From positions 606,662 through 670,661 of the forward strand of contig JARRKC010000004.1 of NCBI GenBank assembly GCA_037388505.1: a stretch of 64,000 bases of DNA, given 5' to 3'. Positions 55,507 to 63,741 of the stretch are shown in pieces. The position numbers and the translations under genes are program-made. The notes below the pieces were generated by a model. It was not told the origin of the DNA. It was given only the letters and a program-made list of their open reading frames with translations, and did not search any database. The DNA is from JARRKC01 sp037388505 (GTDB lineage: Bacteria; Acidobacteriota; UBA6911; RPQK01; JAPXNP01). Within the stretch, counting starts at the first letter, position 1. Every line of letters begins with the position of its first letter.

Positions 55507-56712
55507 ATGATCTCCGTCCCCACTCCTCAGAACCCCGAGACCCTCGAACTTTCCGGTTTTCTTACCTATCTACTGACGCAGACGACCAGCCTGAACTCCT
55601 ACATGGGAACGATTCTGCCGGTCCTCGGTGGAATCTTTGGAACTCAGCGTATTTCACTGGTCGACTACTACGAGAATACCGATCATTTCGACCTGCTCTT
55701 TTTCGATGGATACCCTTCCAACGCCCGTCACAGCCTGCAGCGAAGGCTCACCGAAATGGAGGTCAGAAGGGCGCTCGAAGAGACCCGCCCTTTCCATTCC
55801 GACAGGAATCCGAACTTCCTGATCATCCCCTGCTATTTTCGCGACATACTGGAGGCCCTGATCGCTTGCGAGGGCGATTTTCCCATCGAGCTGACTCCGG
55901 CGCGCCAGGAATGCGCCCTCCTCATCTCACGCTTTCTGGGGCTCTTCATGTCCTCGGTTCGTCTCGAGGTGAACCGAGCCCAGGTCGTCGATTCGCAGGA
56001 TCTTCAGCGGGCCCGCCAGATCCAGTTGAACTTTCTGCCCAAGCACCCACCGCGGACACATCGGTGTGAGGTCTACGGCGTCAATCAGTCCTCGAACCTG
56101 GTCGGCGGCGACTACTTCGACTATTTCGATGAAGAGGAAAACGTCGTGCAGTGTATCCTCGCTGACGCATGCGGACATGGCATGGCTGCAGCTTTGATCA
56201 TGTCGAACTTCAGGGGACTCTTGCGATCCGAGGTGTTGAGACGCCAAGGTCTCGAAGGCCTCTTCTCCTCATTGAACGACATGATCCACTTCGACGACGA
56301 CCTGATTCAATACTTGACTTGCGTCTTCCTGCAGGTTGAGGAACCCACGGGACGTCTCGACTACCTCAATGCGGGCCATTACGAACCGGTCGTGATCAGC
56401 GCGGACGGAGACGTTCGCACTCTGCCGGGAGGAGGACCACCGCTGGGAATGTTCAAGTCGTCGCGCTATCCGGTCGGGCAGGCCCAGCTTCACTCAGGTG
56501 ACCTCGTAGCACTCTATACCGACGGCCTCCTCGACGTTCAGAACCGTCGGGACGAATACTTTGGAGAGGACCGGGTGATTGAAAGCCTGAAGCGCAATCG
56601 TGGGCTTCAGCTGGATGAAATCACGCGCCGGGTGATGGAAGAGGCAAGCGATTTTGCCGACGGGAGAAACTTCGAGGACGACATCACGGTGTTCGTCCTC
56701 CGGCTCCGCTGA
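55507..56712 (+). CDS. PP2C-type (SpoIIE/RsbU) serine phosphatase with N-terminal sensor-like domain
   Basis: 401 aa. The first 160 residues look GAF-like and soluble, and an amphipathic linker (DLQRARQIQLNFLPKHPP) precedes the PP2C_SIG domain: LVGGDYFDYF, LADACGHGMAAALIMSNFRG, LDYLNAGHYEPVVI, PLGMF, LYTDGLLDVQN and FEDDITVFVLR, with the metal-binding aspartates. Such proteins dephosphorylate anti-sigma-factor antagonists in partner-switching. No kinase or STAS partner is encoded in the window. It lies 53 bp after rho on the same strand. Confidence 0.91.
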   Translation: MISVPTPQNPETLELSGFLTYLLTQTTSLNSYMGTILPVLGGIFGTQRISLVDYYENTDHFDLLFFDGYPSNARHSLQRRLTEMEVRRALEETRPFHSDRNPNFLIIPCYFRDILEALIACEGDFPIELTPARQECALLISRFLGLFMSSVRLEVNRAQVVDSQDLQRARQIQLNFLPKHPPRTHRCEVYGVNQSSNLVGGDYFDYFDEEENVVQCILADACGHGMAAALIMSNFRGLLRSEVLRRQGLEGLFSSLNDMIHFDDDLIQYLTCVFLQVEEPTGRLDYLNAGHYEPVVISADGDVRTLPGGGPPLGMFKSSRYPVGQAQLHSGDLVALYTDGLLDVQNRRDEYFGEDRVIESLKRNRGLQLDEITRRVMEEASDFADGRNFEDDITVFVLRLR

Positions 56713-56723
56713 AGGAGGGAGTT

Positions 56724-56834
56724 GAGACGGCCCGAGACCTATGGAACAGATGAGGCATAGGGGACGTCTCGATCGTCGAGCCCTGCTGCGGACGTCGTTC
56801 GCGTCCCATATGCCCCATCCGTCACTTGCGTCTC
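56724..56834. repeat. Two-armed ATGGGAC-type array
   Basis: Left arm 56724-56770 (GAGACGGCCCGAGACCTATG, GGAACAGATGAGG, CATAGGGGACG) and right arm 56801-56834 (CGTCCCATATGCCCC, ATCCGTCACTTGCGTCTC) are imperfect reverse complements. It shares TATGGAACAGAT with the array at 46308-46405. It fills the gap between two convergent genes and ends at the stop codon of the right-hand gene. Confidence 0.8.
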
Positions 56835-57155
56835 CTAGCTTTTGACGAAGACGATCTTCTGATCCTTCAGGCGGATCTCGATGACCGTTCCGTCCGCCTT
56901 CTGAGCCACGCTGTTCGGAGTGGCATCGCCGAGCGGCTGGACTTCCACCTTGGCCTTCGCGATGAGCTCTTTTCCGCTATAGATGAGGGCCTCGTTGTCG
57001 CCGTTGACCTCCACCTTGTAGCGACCGGCATCGAGGGTAGTGCCGTTGATCACGGCGTCATTCATGAACTGGACTCTGTGAGTCTTTCCGAAGGCGGTGG
57101 AAGGGATGAGCAGTGCCAAACAAAGCAGAATGACCAAAACGCTGATTCGTTTCAT
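56835..57155 (-). CDS. Small exported protein of unknown function
   Basis: 106 aa from ATG 57155 (AAGGAGA 9 nt upstream; ATG 57161 is too close to it). A signal peptide (1-23, LLIPSTAFG) is followed by an all-beta-looking domain: NDAVINGTTLDAGRYKVEVNGDNEALIYSGKELIAKAKVEV (read in parts) and a C-terminal IEIRLKDQKIVFV strand. There are no Cys and no catalytic motif. Proteins with the TLDAGRYKVEV pattern are common in Acidobacteriota, as far as I recall, but have no assigned role. Confidence 0.7.
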   Translation of the reverse strand: MKRISVLVILLCLALLIPSTAFGKTHRVQFMNDAVINGTTLDAGRYKVEVNGDNEALIYSGKELIAKAKVEVQPLGDATPNSVAQKADGTVIEIRLKDQKIVFVKS

Positions 57156-57489
57156 TTTCATCTTCTCCTTAGACGGATACCGTCCATGTCTTCGTGTGTT
57201 CGGGTGAAGGCCCCGTGCTCCGGGTTATTCACTCGTCGCGACCGCAACCGACGCCTGCCGGCCTCGCGGTGGCTCGATCGGCCAGGGCAAACCATTCTGT
57301 AAGACGCGTCTCGAGAACCTGGCTGCTTCCCTGTTCTCTCTCCTTTAGACGACACCCGCTTCAATTGGTTGACCTTTCTATGTCGGGCGCCCAACGGAAC
57401 CTTTCTCGCGCCAAATCGTAAGGGGTCTCGTCCGTCCCTGGGCCGATGGGATCCTCATCAGCGGCGAAACGCGGTAAAGTAGGGGGCTT
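57156..57489. other. 334-bp divergent gap without a recognised gene
   Basis: It separates the small exported protein (minus) from the MFS gene (plus), so both promoters should lie here. On the minus strand the motif GTCTAAGGAGA in front of the exported-protein gene recurs as GTCTAAAGGAGA at about 57339-57350, perhaps a partial duplication of the leader. A 78-codon minus frame there has no protein-like character. A TTGACC (57370) could be a -35 box, but no convincing -10 box follows. Confidence 0.4.
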
Positions 57490-58779
57490 ATGACCGAAGC
57501 AGCCGATCGCAGTTCCAGCCCTCAGCCGCCGGCCGCTCTACGCTGGAGCGTCCTCGTCTTCGTCAGCCTGGCGATGTTCGGTAACTACTACGTCTATGAC
57601 AGCATCAGCCCTCTGGCGGATGTGCTCAAGCGCCAGCTTCATTTCTCGGACGCCGATATCGGGACGCTGAACGGGATCTATAGCCTGCCCAACGTGATCA
57701 TGGTGCTGATCGGCGGCCTCATCATCGACAAGATCGGAACCCGGCGGTCGACCCTTCTGTTTGCCTGCCTCTGTGTGCTGGGCGCGATCGTCACTACCTT
57801 GCATCCCCAACTTTGGAGCATGGCAACCGGGCGGTTGATCTTCGGTCTGGGTGCCGAATCGATGATCGTCGCCGTCACGACGGCATTGGCCAAGTGGTTC
57901 AAGGGCAAGGAGCTGAGTTTTGCCTTCGGCCTGAATCTGACGATCGCCCGACTCGGCTCATTTGCGGCTCTGAACTCGGCCACCTGGGCGCGCGGTCTGT
58001 ACGCCAACTGGAGAGGCCCCCTGCTGCTGGCCGCGGTGATGTCTTTCACCTGCATCATCGGTGCGGTCGTTTACTGGATCCTCGAGTCTTCCGCTGCGCG
58101 ACGCTATCAGCTCGGGGAAGCCGGTTCCACGGACAAGATCGCCTGGCACGATGTTTTCACTTTCAGCCGATCTTACTGGTACATCGTCGGTCTTTGCGCG
58201 GTGTTCTACTCCGGGATCTTTCCGTTTCAAACCTTCGCCGTGAAGTTTTTCATCGAAGCGCACCACACGAGCCGCGAGCTGGGGAGTTTTCTCTCGAGCA
58301 TGCTGACCTTGTTTGCCATGATCTGCACGCCCTTGTTCGGCCTCTTGGCGGACCGCATGGGCAAGCGTTCCCACTTGATGATGGCCGGCTCGATACTCCT
58401 GATTCCCGTCTACCTGATGATGGCCTACACCCACGTCAGCCTCTACATCCCGATGTCGATGATGGGCATCGCCTTCTCCCTCATTCCCGCCGTGATGTGG
58501 CCTTCGGTGGCCTACGTTGTCGAGGAGGTGCGCCTCGGCACGGGCTACGGGCTGATGACCATGATTCAAAACATCGGTCTGACCATCTTCAACTTCCTGA
58601 TCGGTTGGGCGAACGATTTCTCCGCTGCGGGTCCCCAGAATCCCGGGGGCTACGATTTGGGGATGTGGCTCTTCTCCATCCTGGGTGTACTCGGCTTGGC
58701 CTTTGCCATCTTGTTGAATCGCAGTGAAGCCGGCCCCCAGGGCCACGGACTGGACACGATTCGAGCGGGGGGAAATTGA
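57490..58779 (+). CDS. Major facilitator superfamily transporter
   Basis: 429 aa, 12 hydrophobic segments in two halves. After the first two helices comes GGLIIDKIGTRRSTLLFA (motif A, G-x-x-x-D-x-x-G-R-R-x), and its counterpart in the second half is FGLLADRMGKRSHLMMAG. MARGLYANWRGPLLLAA-like WARGLYANWRG marks the end of helix 5. The substrate cannot be told; the sequence resembles anion:cation or nitrate/oxalate-like MFS groups. The next gene, 30 bp downstream, is a broken arginase-family gene. Confidence 0.88.
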   Translation: MTEAADRSSSPQPPAALRWSVLVFVSLAMFGNYYVYDSISPLADVLKRQLHFSDADIGTLNGIYSLPNVIMVLIGGLIIDKIGTRRSTLLFACLCVLGAIVTTLHPQLWSMATGRLIFGLGAESMIVAVTTALAKWFKGKELSFAFGLNLTIARLGSFAALNSATWARGLYANWRGPLLLAAVMSFTCIIGAVVYWILESSAARRYQLGEAGSTDKIAWHDVFTFSRSYWYIVGLCAVFYSGIFPFQTFAVKFFIEAHHTSRELGSFLSSMLTLFAMICTPLFGLLADRMGKRSHLMMAGSILLIPVYLMMAYTHVSLYIPMSMMGIAFSLIPAVMWPSVAYVVEEVRLGTGYGLMTMIQNIGLTIFNFLIGWANDFSAAGPQNPGGYDLGMWLFSILGVLGLAFAILLNRSEAGPQGHGLDTIRAGGN

Positions 58780-58809
58780 AGGGTTCTGCACAAATCGACA
58801 GAGGGCGAG

Positions 58810-59510
58810 ATGACTCAACTTTCAGCGAATAGCTTCATCCTGACGCCCTTCTTTCTCGGTCAAGCGCTGCCGGGGCTCGAGTCGCTCTACCAGCCCGGTT
58901 GGGGTCGGAACCTCCCCAGAGTGGAGGGAACGGATCCGCTGGCGCGGATAGTCTCCGTTTATGCGCCCCTTGCCGCTCGAGTACAGCGGCTCGTCGAGCA
59001 GGGCAAACGACCGGTCTCGATTTCGGGGGACTGCTGCTCCGCCCTGGCGGTGCTCGCCGGGATCCAGGCGGCAGGCGTCGATCCATTCGTGATTTGGTTC
59101 GATGCTCACGGCGACTTCAACACACCCGAGACGTCACCCAGCGGATTCCTGGGCGGCATGCCCCTGGCCATGCTCGTGGGGCGCGGCGACCAGCGCCTGG
59201 CCGAAGGCGTAGGCTTGAGGCCGCAAATAGAGGAGCGGGTTATCCTTAGTGACGCCCGGGACCTCGATCCCCTCGAGCGGCCGGCCGTCGAATCGTCCGG
59301 CATCCGTCATTTCGAATCCATCGAGGACCTCATCGGTGAGCCCCTTCCCGAAGGCCCGCTCTATGTGCACTTCGATACGGACATCGTCTCCGCAACCGCG
59401 TGGTGGCCGTTTCCGTTTCGACGTGGAACCCTGAACTCGATCCGGATGGCAGAAGCCGCCGGGTCTCGATGGCTCTTCTGGACGAACTGATCGGAGGAAC
59501 CGAGGCATAG
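58810..59510 (+). pseudogene. Arginase/agmatinase-family gene with internal deletion and frameshift
   Basis: The intact part reads 226 aa to a stop at 59490. It has SGDCCSALAVLAG (72-84; arginases have GGDH, so the His ligand is Cys here), FDAHGDFNTPE (97-107, DAHxD ligands intact) and HFDTDIV (187-193). There the fold should continue DxDxxDP plus about 35 residues, but the frame runs into WWPFPFRRGTLNS and stops. In the next frame from 59397 the expected C-terminus appears: RVVAVSVSTWNPELDPDGRS followed by RRVSMALLDELIGGTEA to a stop at 59510. An internal deletion of roughly 100 bp, not a multiple of three, explains both observations. It is probably non-functional. Confidence 0.72.
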
Positions 59511-59520
59511 AGCCTTGAGA

Positions 59521-60132
59521 TCAGGGCGTCCACCGGTCTTCGACGGCTCGGATGGCCCCGCAGGCATCCTTAACCGCATTCCCCAGTGATCGCGTGGATC
59601 CCGAGTAAATGGTGGTCCCGTCCCGACCAAAGACGGCCACTTTGTTGTCTTTGAGGAAGATCGTCTTGCCCCCCTCATGGTCCAGGAGGACAACGAAATC
59701 GGCCCGTGCCCGCTCGTTCGTGACCGCAATCTCGGGACAGCGCTCCTGAAAGGTCTTGATGATCTCCGCTGTCTGCGGTCTGGCTCCACCCGATGTGGCC
59801 CCGGCCCCACCGTCGTCGCCGAATCCGAAACCGCCCGAGATTTGCCAGGATTGACTGTCACTCACATAGATCATGAGCCTCCCGTCATCACTGAGATCGG
59901 GAGGGCCCTCGGCGTAAAGCATGGCCTCGAGCACGCCGTCGGGTACCCCTTTCTGCCTGAGAGCCAGGATCGCGTCGGTCGTCGTTTCGAACCGGACTTC
60001 GGAATTCTTGATCATCGCGACGATCAAATTGCTGGAAACGCCTCTCGACACCAGGTCCAACACGTCCTGGTTGGTCATGGGATCACGCGCCCCTGAGAGG
60101 AGCATCACAGCCAGCATCAATTGGATCAGCAT
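59521..60132 (-). CDS. Exported protein with N-terminal DVLxLVxxGVS motif, function unknown
   Basis: 203 aa from ATG 60132 after a GGGAG site. A short hydrophobic N-terminus (LIQLMLAVMLLSGA) may be a signal peptide. Residues 18-75 carry TNQDVLDLVSRGVSSNLIVAMIKNSEVRFETTTDAILALRQKGVPDGVLEAML (read in parts), a helical motif that I recall as frequent in exported proteins of Acidobacteriota. A Gly-rich linker (GGFGFGDDGGAGATSGGA) leads to a C-terminal domain with two Cys. Three bases beyond a stop it converges on the broken arginase gene. Confidence 0.65.
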   Translation of the reverse strand: MLIQLMLAVMLLSGARDPMTNQDVLDLVSRGVSSNLIVAMIKNSEVRFETTTDAILALRQKGVPDGVLEAMLYAEGPPDLSDDGRLMIYVSDSQSWQISGGFGFGDDGGAGATSGGARPQTAEIIKTFQERCPEIAVTNERARADFVVLLDHEGGKTIFLKDNKVAVFGRDGTTIYSGSTRSLGNAVKDACGAIRAVEDRWTP

Positions 60133-60393
60133 GGTATCTCCCTTTCCTTCGGTGCCGCCGTCATGGACCGTTGCATCTATGGTCTCCTCAGAAAAGTAGA
60201 TGCACCGCCAACCTGGAACGATCAAGATCAGGTCGCGCGTCGCGCGTTTCGATATGTGATCCTGACGCGCCCGCTGCCGCGATTGACAGGTCGGATCATG
60301 GCGTACTCCTGCCGTTCCGCACGGAGAAGGTGCTTGAGATGAGGGGGAACCTGGGAGACCATGTAGCCGCGAAGAATCCGAAAAGGCTGGATT

Positions 60394-61974
60394 ATGATGA
60401 ACTCCAAACTGAGTCTTTTGTCGTTTGCCTTGCTGTTGGTTTCTTGTGCCGAGCCGTCCCCCGCTCCTTTGGATCAGGTGACGATTGAGACCGGCAGCTT
60501 GAAGGGCGTCACTGAGGGTGGAGTGACTGCCTTCAAGGGCATCCCGTATGCCGCACCGCCGATCGGTGATCTTCGGTGGCAGCCGCCGCAGTCGGCAGCC
60601 AACTGGAGCGGGACTCGCGATTCGTCAGCGTATGGGCCGGACTGCAAGCAGCTTCCCTTCCCGGGCGACGCCGCCCCCCTGGGTGTCGAAAGCTCTGAGG
60701 ATTGCTTGTACGCCAACGTTTGGCGCCCTGCCGACCCGTCGTCGTCCAAGCTGCCGGTGATGGTCTGGTTCTATGGTGGAGGATTCGTCAACGGCGGGAG
60801 CTCTCCGTCCGTGTACGACGGCAGCGACTTCGGCCGGGACGGAGTCATCCTGGTGAGTTTCAACTACCGTCTTGGACGGTTCGGCTTCTTTGCCCATCCG
60901 GCGTTGACCCAGGAGGACCCCGAGGGACTGCATGGCAACTATGCGTACATGGACCAGATTGCAGCTTTGAAATGGGTTCAGCGTAACATCGCGGCATTCG
61001 GCGGAGATCCGTCCAACGTCACGATCTTCGGGGAATCCGCCGGCGGCGGTTCGGTCCTGACCATGCTGACATCGCCTCTGGCAAAGGGCCTGTTTCAAAA
61101 GGCCATCATCGAGTCCGGTGGGGGCCGCGGCGGCCTGTTTCCGCCACGCTACCTCGACCATGACAGCGAGGCGGGAGTTCCCTCCGCCGAATCTGTCGGC
61201 GTGAAGTTCGCTGAGAGTGTCGGGATCACCGGAGACGGCCCGGAAGCCCTGGCTGCACTGCGGAGATTGCCCGCTGACGATGTCGTGGCAAAACTGAATA
61301 TGGCGACGATGGGAACACCGACCTATGCGGGCCCCATGATCGACGGCAAGGTGGTCGTCGAGACGCCCGCGGCAGCCTTCGAAGCAGGCCACGCCACCGA
61401 AGTGCCGTTGATCATCGGTGCGAACAGCCAGGACTTCGGATTCCCTCGCGGACGAACAATCGACGATCTCCTGGCTCCCTTCGGCCCGGACAAGGAAAAG
61501 GCCCGGGCTGCCTACGATCCGGACAAAACCGGAGCCGTCTTCCTGGTCGGTTCGAAGATTGCCGCCGACCAGATGATGGTGGAACCGGCTCGCGATCTGG
61601 CACGCCTCATGGCCGCCAAGGGACAGCCCAGCTACGAGTACCGATTCTCCTACGTTGCCGAGTCGCTCCGCGAAAAATGGAAAGGCGCACCACACGCCAC
61701 TGAGATTCCCTTCGTCTTCGATACAGTGGAGGCTCGCTACGGCAAGGATCTGACAGCGGCAGACAAGGCCGCCGCCCAGGCGATGCACACCTACTGGGTC
61801 AATTTCGCACAGACGGGTAGTCCCAACGGCGACGGCGTACCCGAGTGGCCTCGCTATTCGACTGAGGAGGATATCCTGCTCAACTTCACCGACCACGGCC
61901 CGAAAGCCATGCCGGACCCGTGGAAAGTCCGACTGGATCTGGTAGAGGCCATCACCGATCGAGCCAATCAGTAA
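60394..61974 (+). CDS. Type-B carboxylesterase, probable lipoprotein
   Basis: Alpha/beta-hydrolase of the carboxylesterase/cholinesterase family; 526 aa. A lipobox LLVSC (Cys18) ends the signal peptide, suggesting membrane anchoring. Family landmarks: FKGIPYAAPPIGDLRW, SEDCLYANVW, VMVWFYGGGFVNGG oxyanion hole, FNYRLGRFGFFAHP, nucleophile Ser near 214 in FGESAGGGSV, acid residue in GANSQDFGF and catalytic His near 433 in GAPHATEIPFVF. The substrate is unknown. It starts at ATG 60394 (or 60397). It is convergent with msrAB, 6 bp apart. The 260 bp upstream hold nothing recognised. Confidence 0.92.
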   Translation: MMNSKLSLLSFALLLVSCAEPSPAPLDQVTIETGSLKGVTEGGVTAFKGIPYAAPPIGDLRWQPPQSAANWSGTRDSSAYGPDCKQLPFPGDAAPLGVESSEDCLYANVWRPADPSSSKLPVMVWFYGGGFVNGGSSPSVYDGSDFGRDGVILVSFNYRLGRFGFFAHPALTQEDPEGLHGNYAYMDQIAALKWVQRNIAAFGGDPSNVTIFGESAGGGSVLTMLTSPLAKGLFQKAIIESGGGRGGLFPPRYLDHDSEAGVPSAESVGVKFAESVGITGDGPEALAALRRLPADDVVAKLNMATMGTPTYAGPMIDGKVVVETPAAAFEAGHATEVPLIIGANSQDFGFPRGRTIDDLLAPFGPDKEKARAAYDPDKTGAVFLVGSKIAADQMMVEPARDLARLMAAKGQPSYEYRFSYVAESLREKWKGAPHATEIPFVFDTVEARYGKDLTAADKAAAQAMHTYWVNFAQTGSPNGDGVPEWPRYSTEEDILLNFTDHGPKAMPDPWKVRLDLVEAITDRANQ

Positions 61975-61980
61975 ACAATT

Positions 61981-63099
61981 CTACTTCTTGAAGAGCGAGG
62001 CGTATTGCCCGTAGCCCTCTTTGTCCAGATCCTCTTTGGCGATGAACCGAAGCGCCGCCGAGTTGATGCAGTAGCGCAAACCGGTCGGGCGTGGGCCGTC
62101 CGGAAACACGTGCCCGAGGTGCGAGTCGCCTCGCTTGCTGCGAACTTCCGTTCTCACCATGAAGAACAGAGTGCGGTCTTGCCTTTCCACGACATTGTCG
62201 GGATCCAGCGGCTTCGTGAAGCTCGGCCACCCGGTCCCGGAATCGAACTTGTTCGTGGAACTGAACAGCGGTTCCCCGCTGACCACATCGACGTAGATAC
62301 CCTCTCTCTTGTTGTCCCAGTACTCATTATGAAAAGCCGGTTCGGTGCCTTCCTCCTGAGTCACCCTGTACTGCAAAGGCGTCAGGCTCCGGCGCAGCTC
62401 TGCAGCTGAGGGCTTCCGGTAGGTGTCCTTCGCCGGTGTCGGTGTCTGTGTCGTCTTCATATTGTTCTCATCACCTCCCCAAACCCGATGCAGGAACTGA
62501 TCGCGGCCTGACGCAAAGCGGTAGAACCGATATCGGATCGGGTTCTCCTGGTAGTAGTTCTGGTGGTACGCCTCAGCCGGGTAGAAAGTCGAGGCTGGGA
62601 GTATTTCCGTGACGATCGGTCGGCTGAAAACACCGGAGGCTTCGAGACTGGCCTTGGATCGTTGGGCTGTCTCCCGCTCTTCCCGGCCCTGGTAGAAGAT
62701 GATGCTGCGATACTGTTCGCCCCGATCGACGAACTGCCCTCCAGCGTCGGTCGGATCAACGTGGTGCCAGAAGTACTCCACCAACTGATCGTAGCTGACA
62801 AGTTTCGGATCGTAGAATACTTCCACGGCCTCGACATGCCCGGTCGTGCCGGAGGACACTTCTTCGTAGGTCGGATTTTCCGTGCGTCCTCCAGTGTAGC
62901 CGGAGATGACGTCGACAATGCCGGGAAGCTTCTCGAAATCCGCTTCAACGCACCAGAAACAGCCTCCTGCAAAGTAAGCGGCTCGGGTATCACTCGTCTG
63001 AGGATCCGCAACCGGACCGGCCAGCAGAAACCCCGCTCTGCCGACCACCAGGAGAAACAGCGTCCAAGATGTCAAAAAGGCCACACTCCGTATCTTCAT
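61981..63099 (-). CDS. msrAB: Exported bifunctional methionine sulfoxide reductase MsrA-MsrB
   Basis: Repairs oxidised methionine of both S and R stereochemistry; 372 aa from ATG 63099. A signal peptide (1-28) implies periplasmic action. The MsrA domain has the catalytic GGCFWCVEADFEKLPG (Cys47, Cys50) and ESGYTGG-like SGYTGG. The MsrB domain begins near 230 with REGIYVDVVSGEPLFSS, GTGWPSFTKP and ends RYCINSAALRFI with the catalytic Cys. The four zinc Cys of some MsrB proteins are absent, and the recycling Cys (GCGWPSF) is Thr. An in-frame ATG at 63162 would extend past the signal peptide. Confidence 0.94.
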   Translation of the reverse strand: MKIRSVAFLTSWTLFLLVVGRAGFLLAGPVADPQTSDTRAAYFAGGCFWCVEADFEKLPGIVDVISGYTGGRTENPTYEEVSSGTTGHVEAVEVFYDPKLVSYDQLVEYFWHHVDPTDAGGQFVDRGEQYRSIIFYQGREERETAQRSKASLEASGVFSRPIVTEILPASTFYPAEAYHQNYYQENPIRYRFYRFASGRDQFLHRVWGGDENNMKTTQTPTPAKDTYRKPSAAELRRSLTPLQYRVTQEEGTEPAFHNEYWDNKREGIYVDVVSGEPLFSSTNKFDSGTGWPSFTKPLDPDNVVERQDRTLFFMVRTEVRSKRGDSHLGHVFPDGPRPTGLRYCINSAALRFIAKEDLDKEGYGQYASLFKK

Positions 63100-63384
63100 C
63101 GTGATGTCATTCCCTGATCGAATTCGTTTGTCCCCTTGTAGGATGAGTTTGTCGCCCGGCACGTTTCAGTCACCTTCGTCGCATTGTCGCTTCTCGAGCC
63201 TTGGGAACGACCTCCAGCTGTCCGGCTGGGCGTCAATCCTGCCGACCCTGGGCGGGATGCGCCAGGCGGACTGAACCGGCAGGCGGATGCAAATGCCTGG
63301 CGCCAGGTTTATGATGGGAGAAGTCGGTCAGGCGATCGGAGGACCCATCGCCGATCTGGTCGTGTCCGGCGCCTCACGTCGTCC

Positions 63385-63723
63385 ATGGATAGCAAGCGTC
63401 AATCGCTTCAGGCCGTCTTGGAGGCGATCGATCGAATTCGTCTCTACACTGAAGAGGGCCGAGAGACCTTCTTCCACGATACGCTTATCCAGGAAGCAGT
63501 CTGCCGGAATTTGATGGTTATACGGGACCGCTGCATGGATGCAGCACCGGATTTGGTCAAGTCGTTTCGGCTGCTCGGGCCCGACTCGCCGGTTACGCTG
63601 TTGTGCAGCCCTGAACAGGACTACTACGAAACCGGCCAAGCCGTGGCCTGGTCATTCCTGGAGGAGGAGCTGTCGGCACTGAGAGATGCCGTCGAAGCAG
63701 CTTTGGGCAAACCAGCGGATTGA
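63385..63723 (+). CDS. HepT-like (DUF86) protein, degenerate
   Basis: 112 aa from ATG 63385. The length and frame SKRQSLQAVLEAIDRIRLYTEEGRETFF, DTLIQEAVCRNLMVIRDRCMDAAPDLV and VAWSFLEEELSALRDAVEAAL (read in parts) fit HepT/DUF86, the toxin half of the HEPN-MNT systems. The RNase motif R-x4-H-x-Y is not present: the place where it should be reads LCSPEQDYYE. The neighbouring frame contains ARLAGY, which fits the usual sequence before that motif, so small indels may have damaged the gene. No nucleotidyltransferase antitoxin lies upstream; the 285 bp to msrAB hold none. Confidence 0.55.
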   Translation: MDSKRQSLQAVLEAIDRIRLYTEEGRETFFHDTLIQEAVCRNLMVIRDRCMDAAPDLVKSFRLLGPDSPVTLLCSPEQDYYETGQAVAWSFLEEELSALRDAVEAALGKPAD

Positions 63724-63741
63724 TGACCAGCCAAGGTCCGC

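Noticed and set aside
57158..57394. 78-codon minus-strand frame upstream of the small exported protein
   Set aside because: Arg-rich, no motif, no ribosome site, and it overlaps the leader of a better supported gene.
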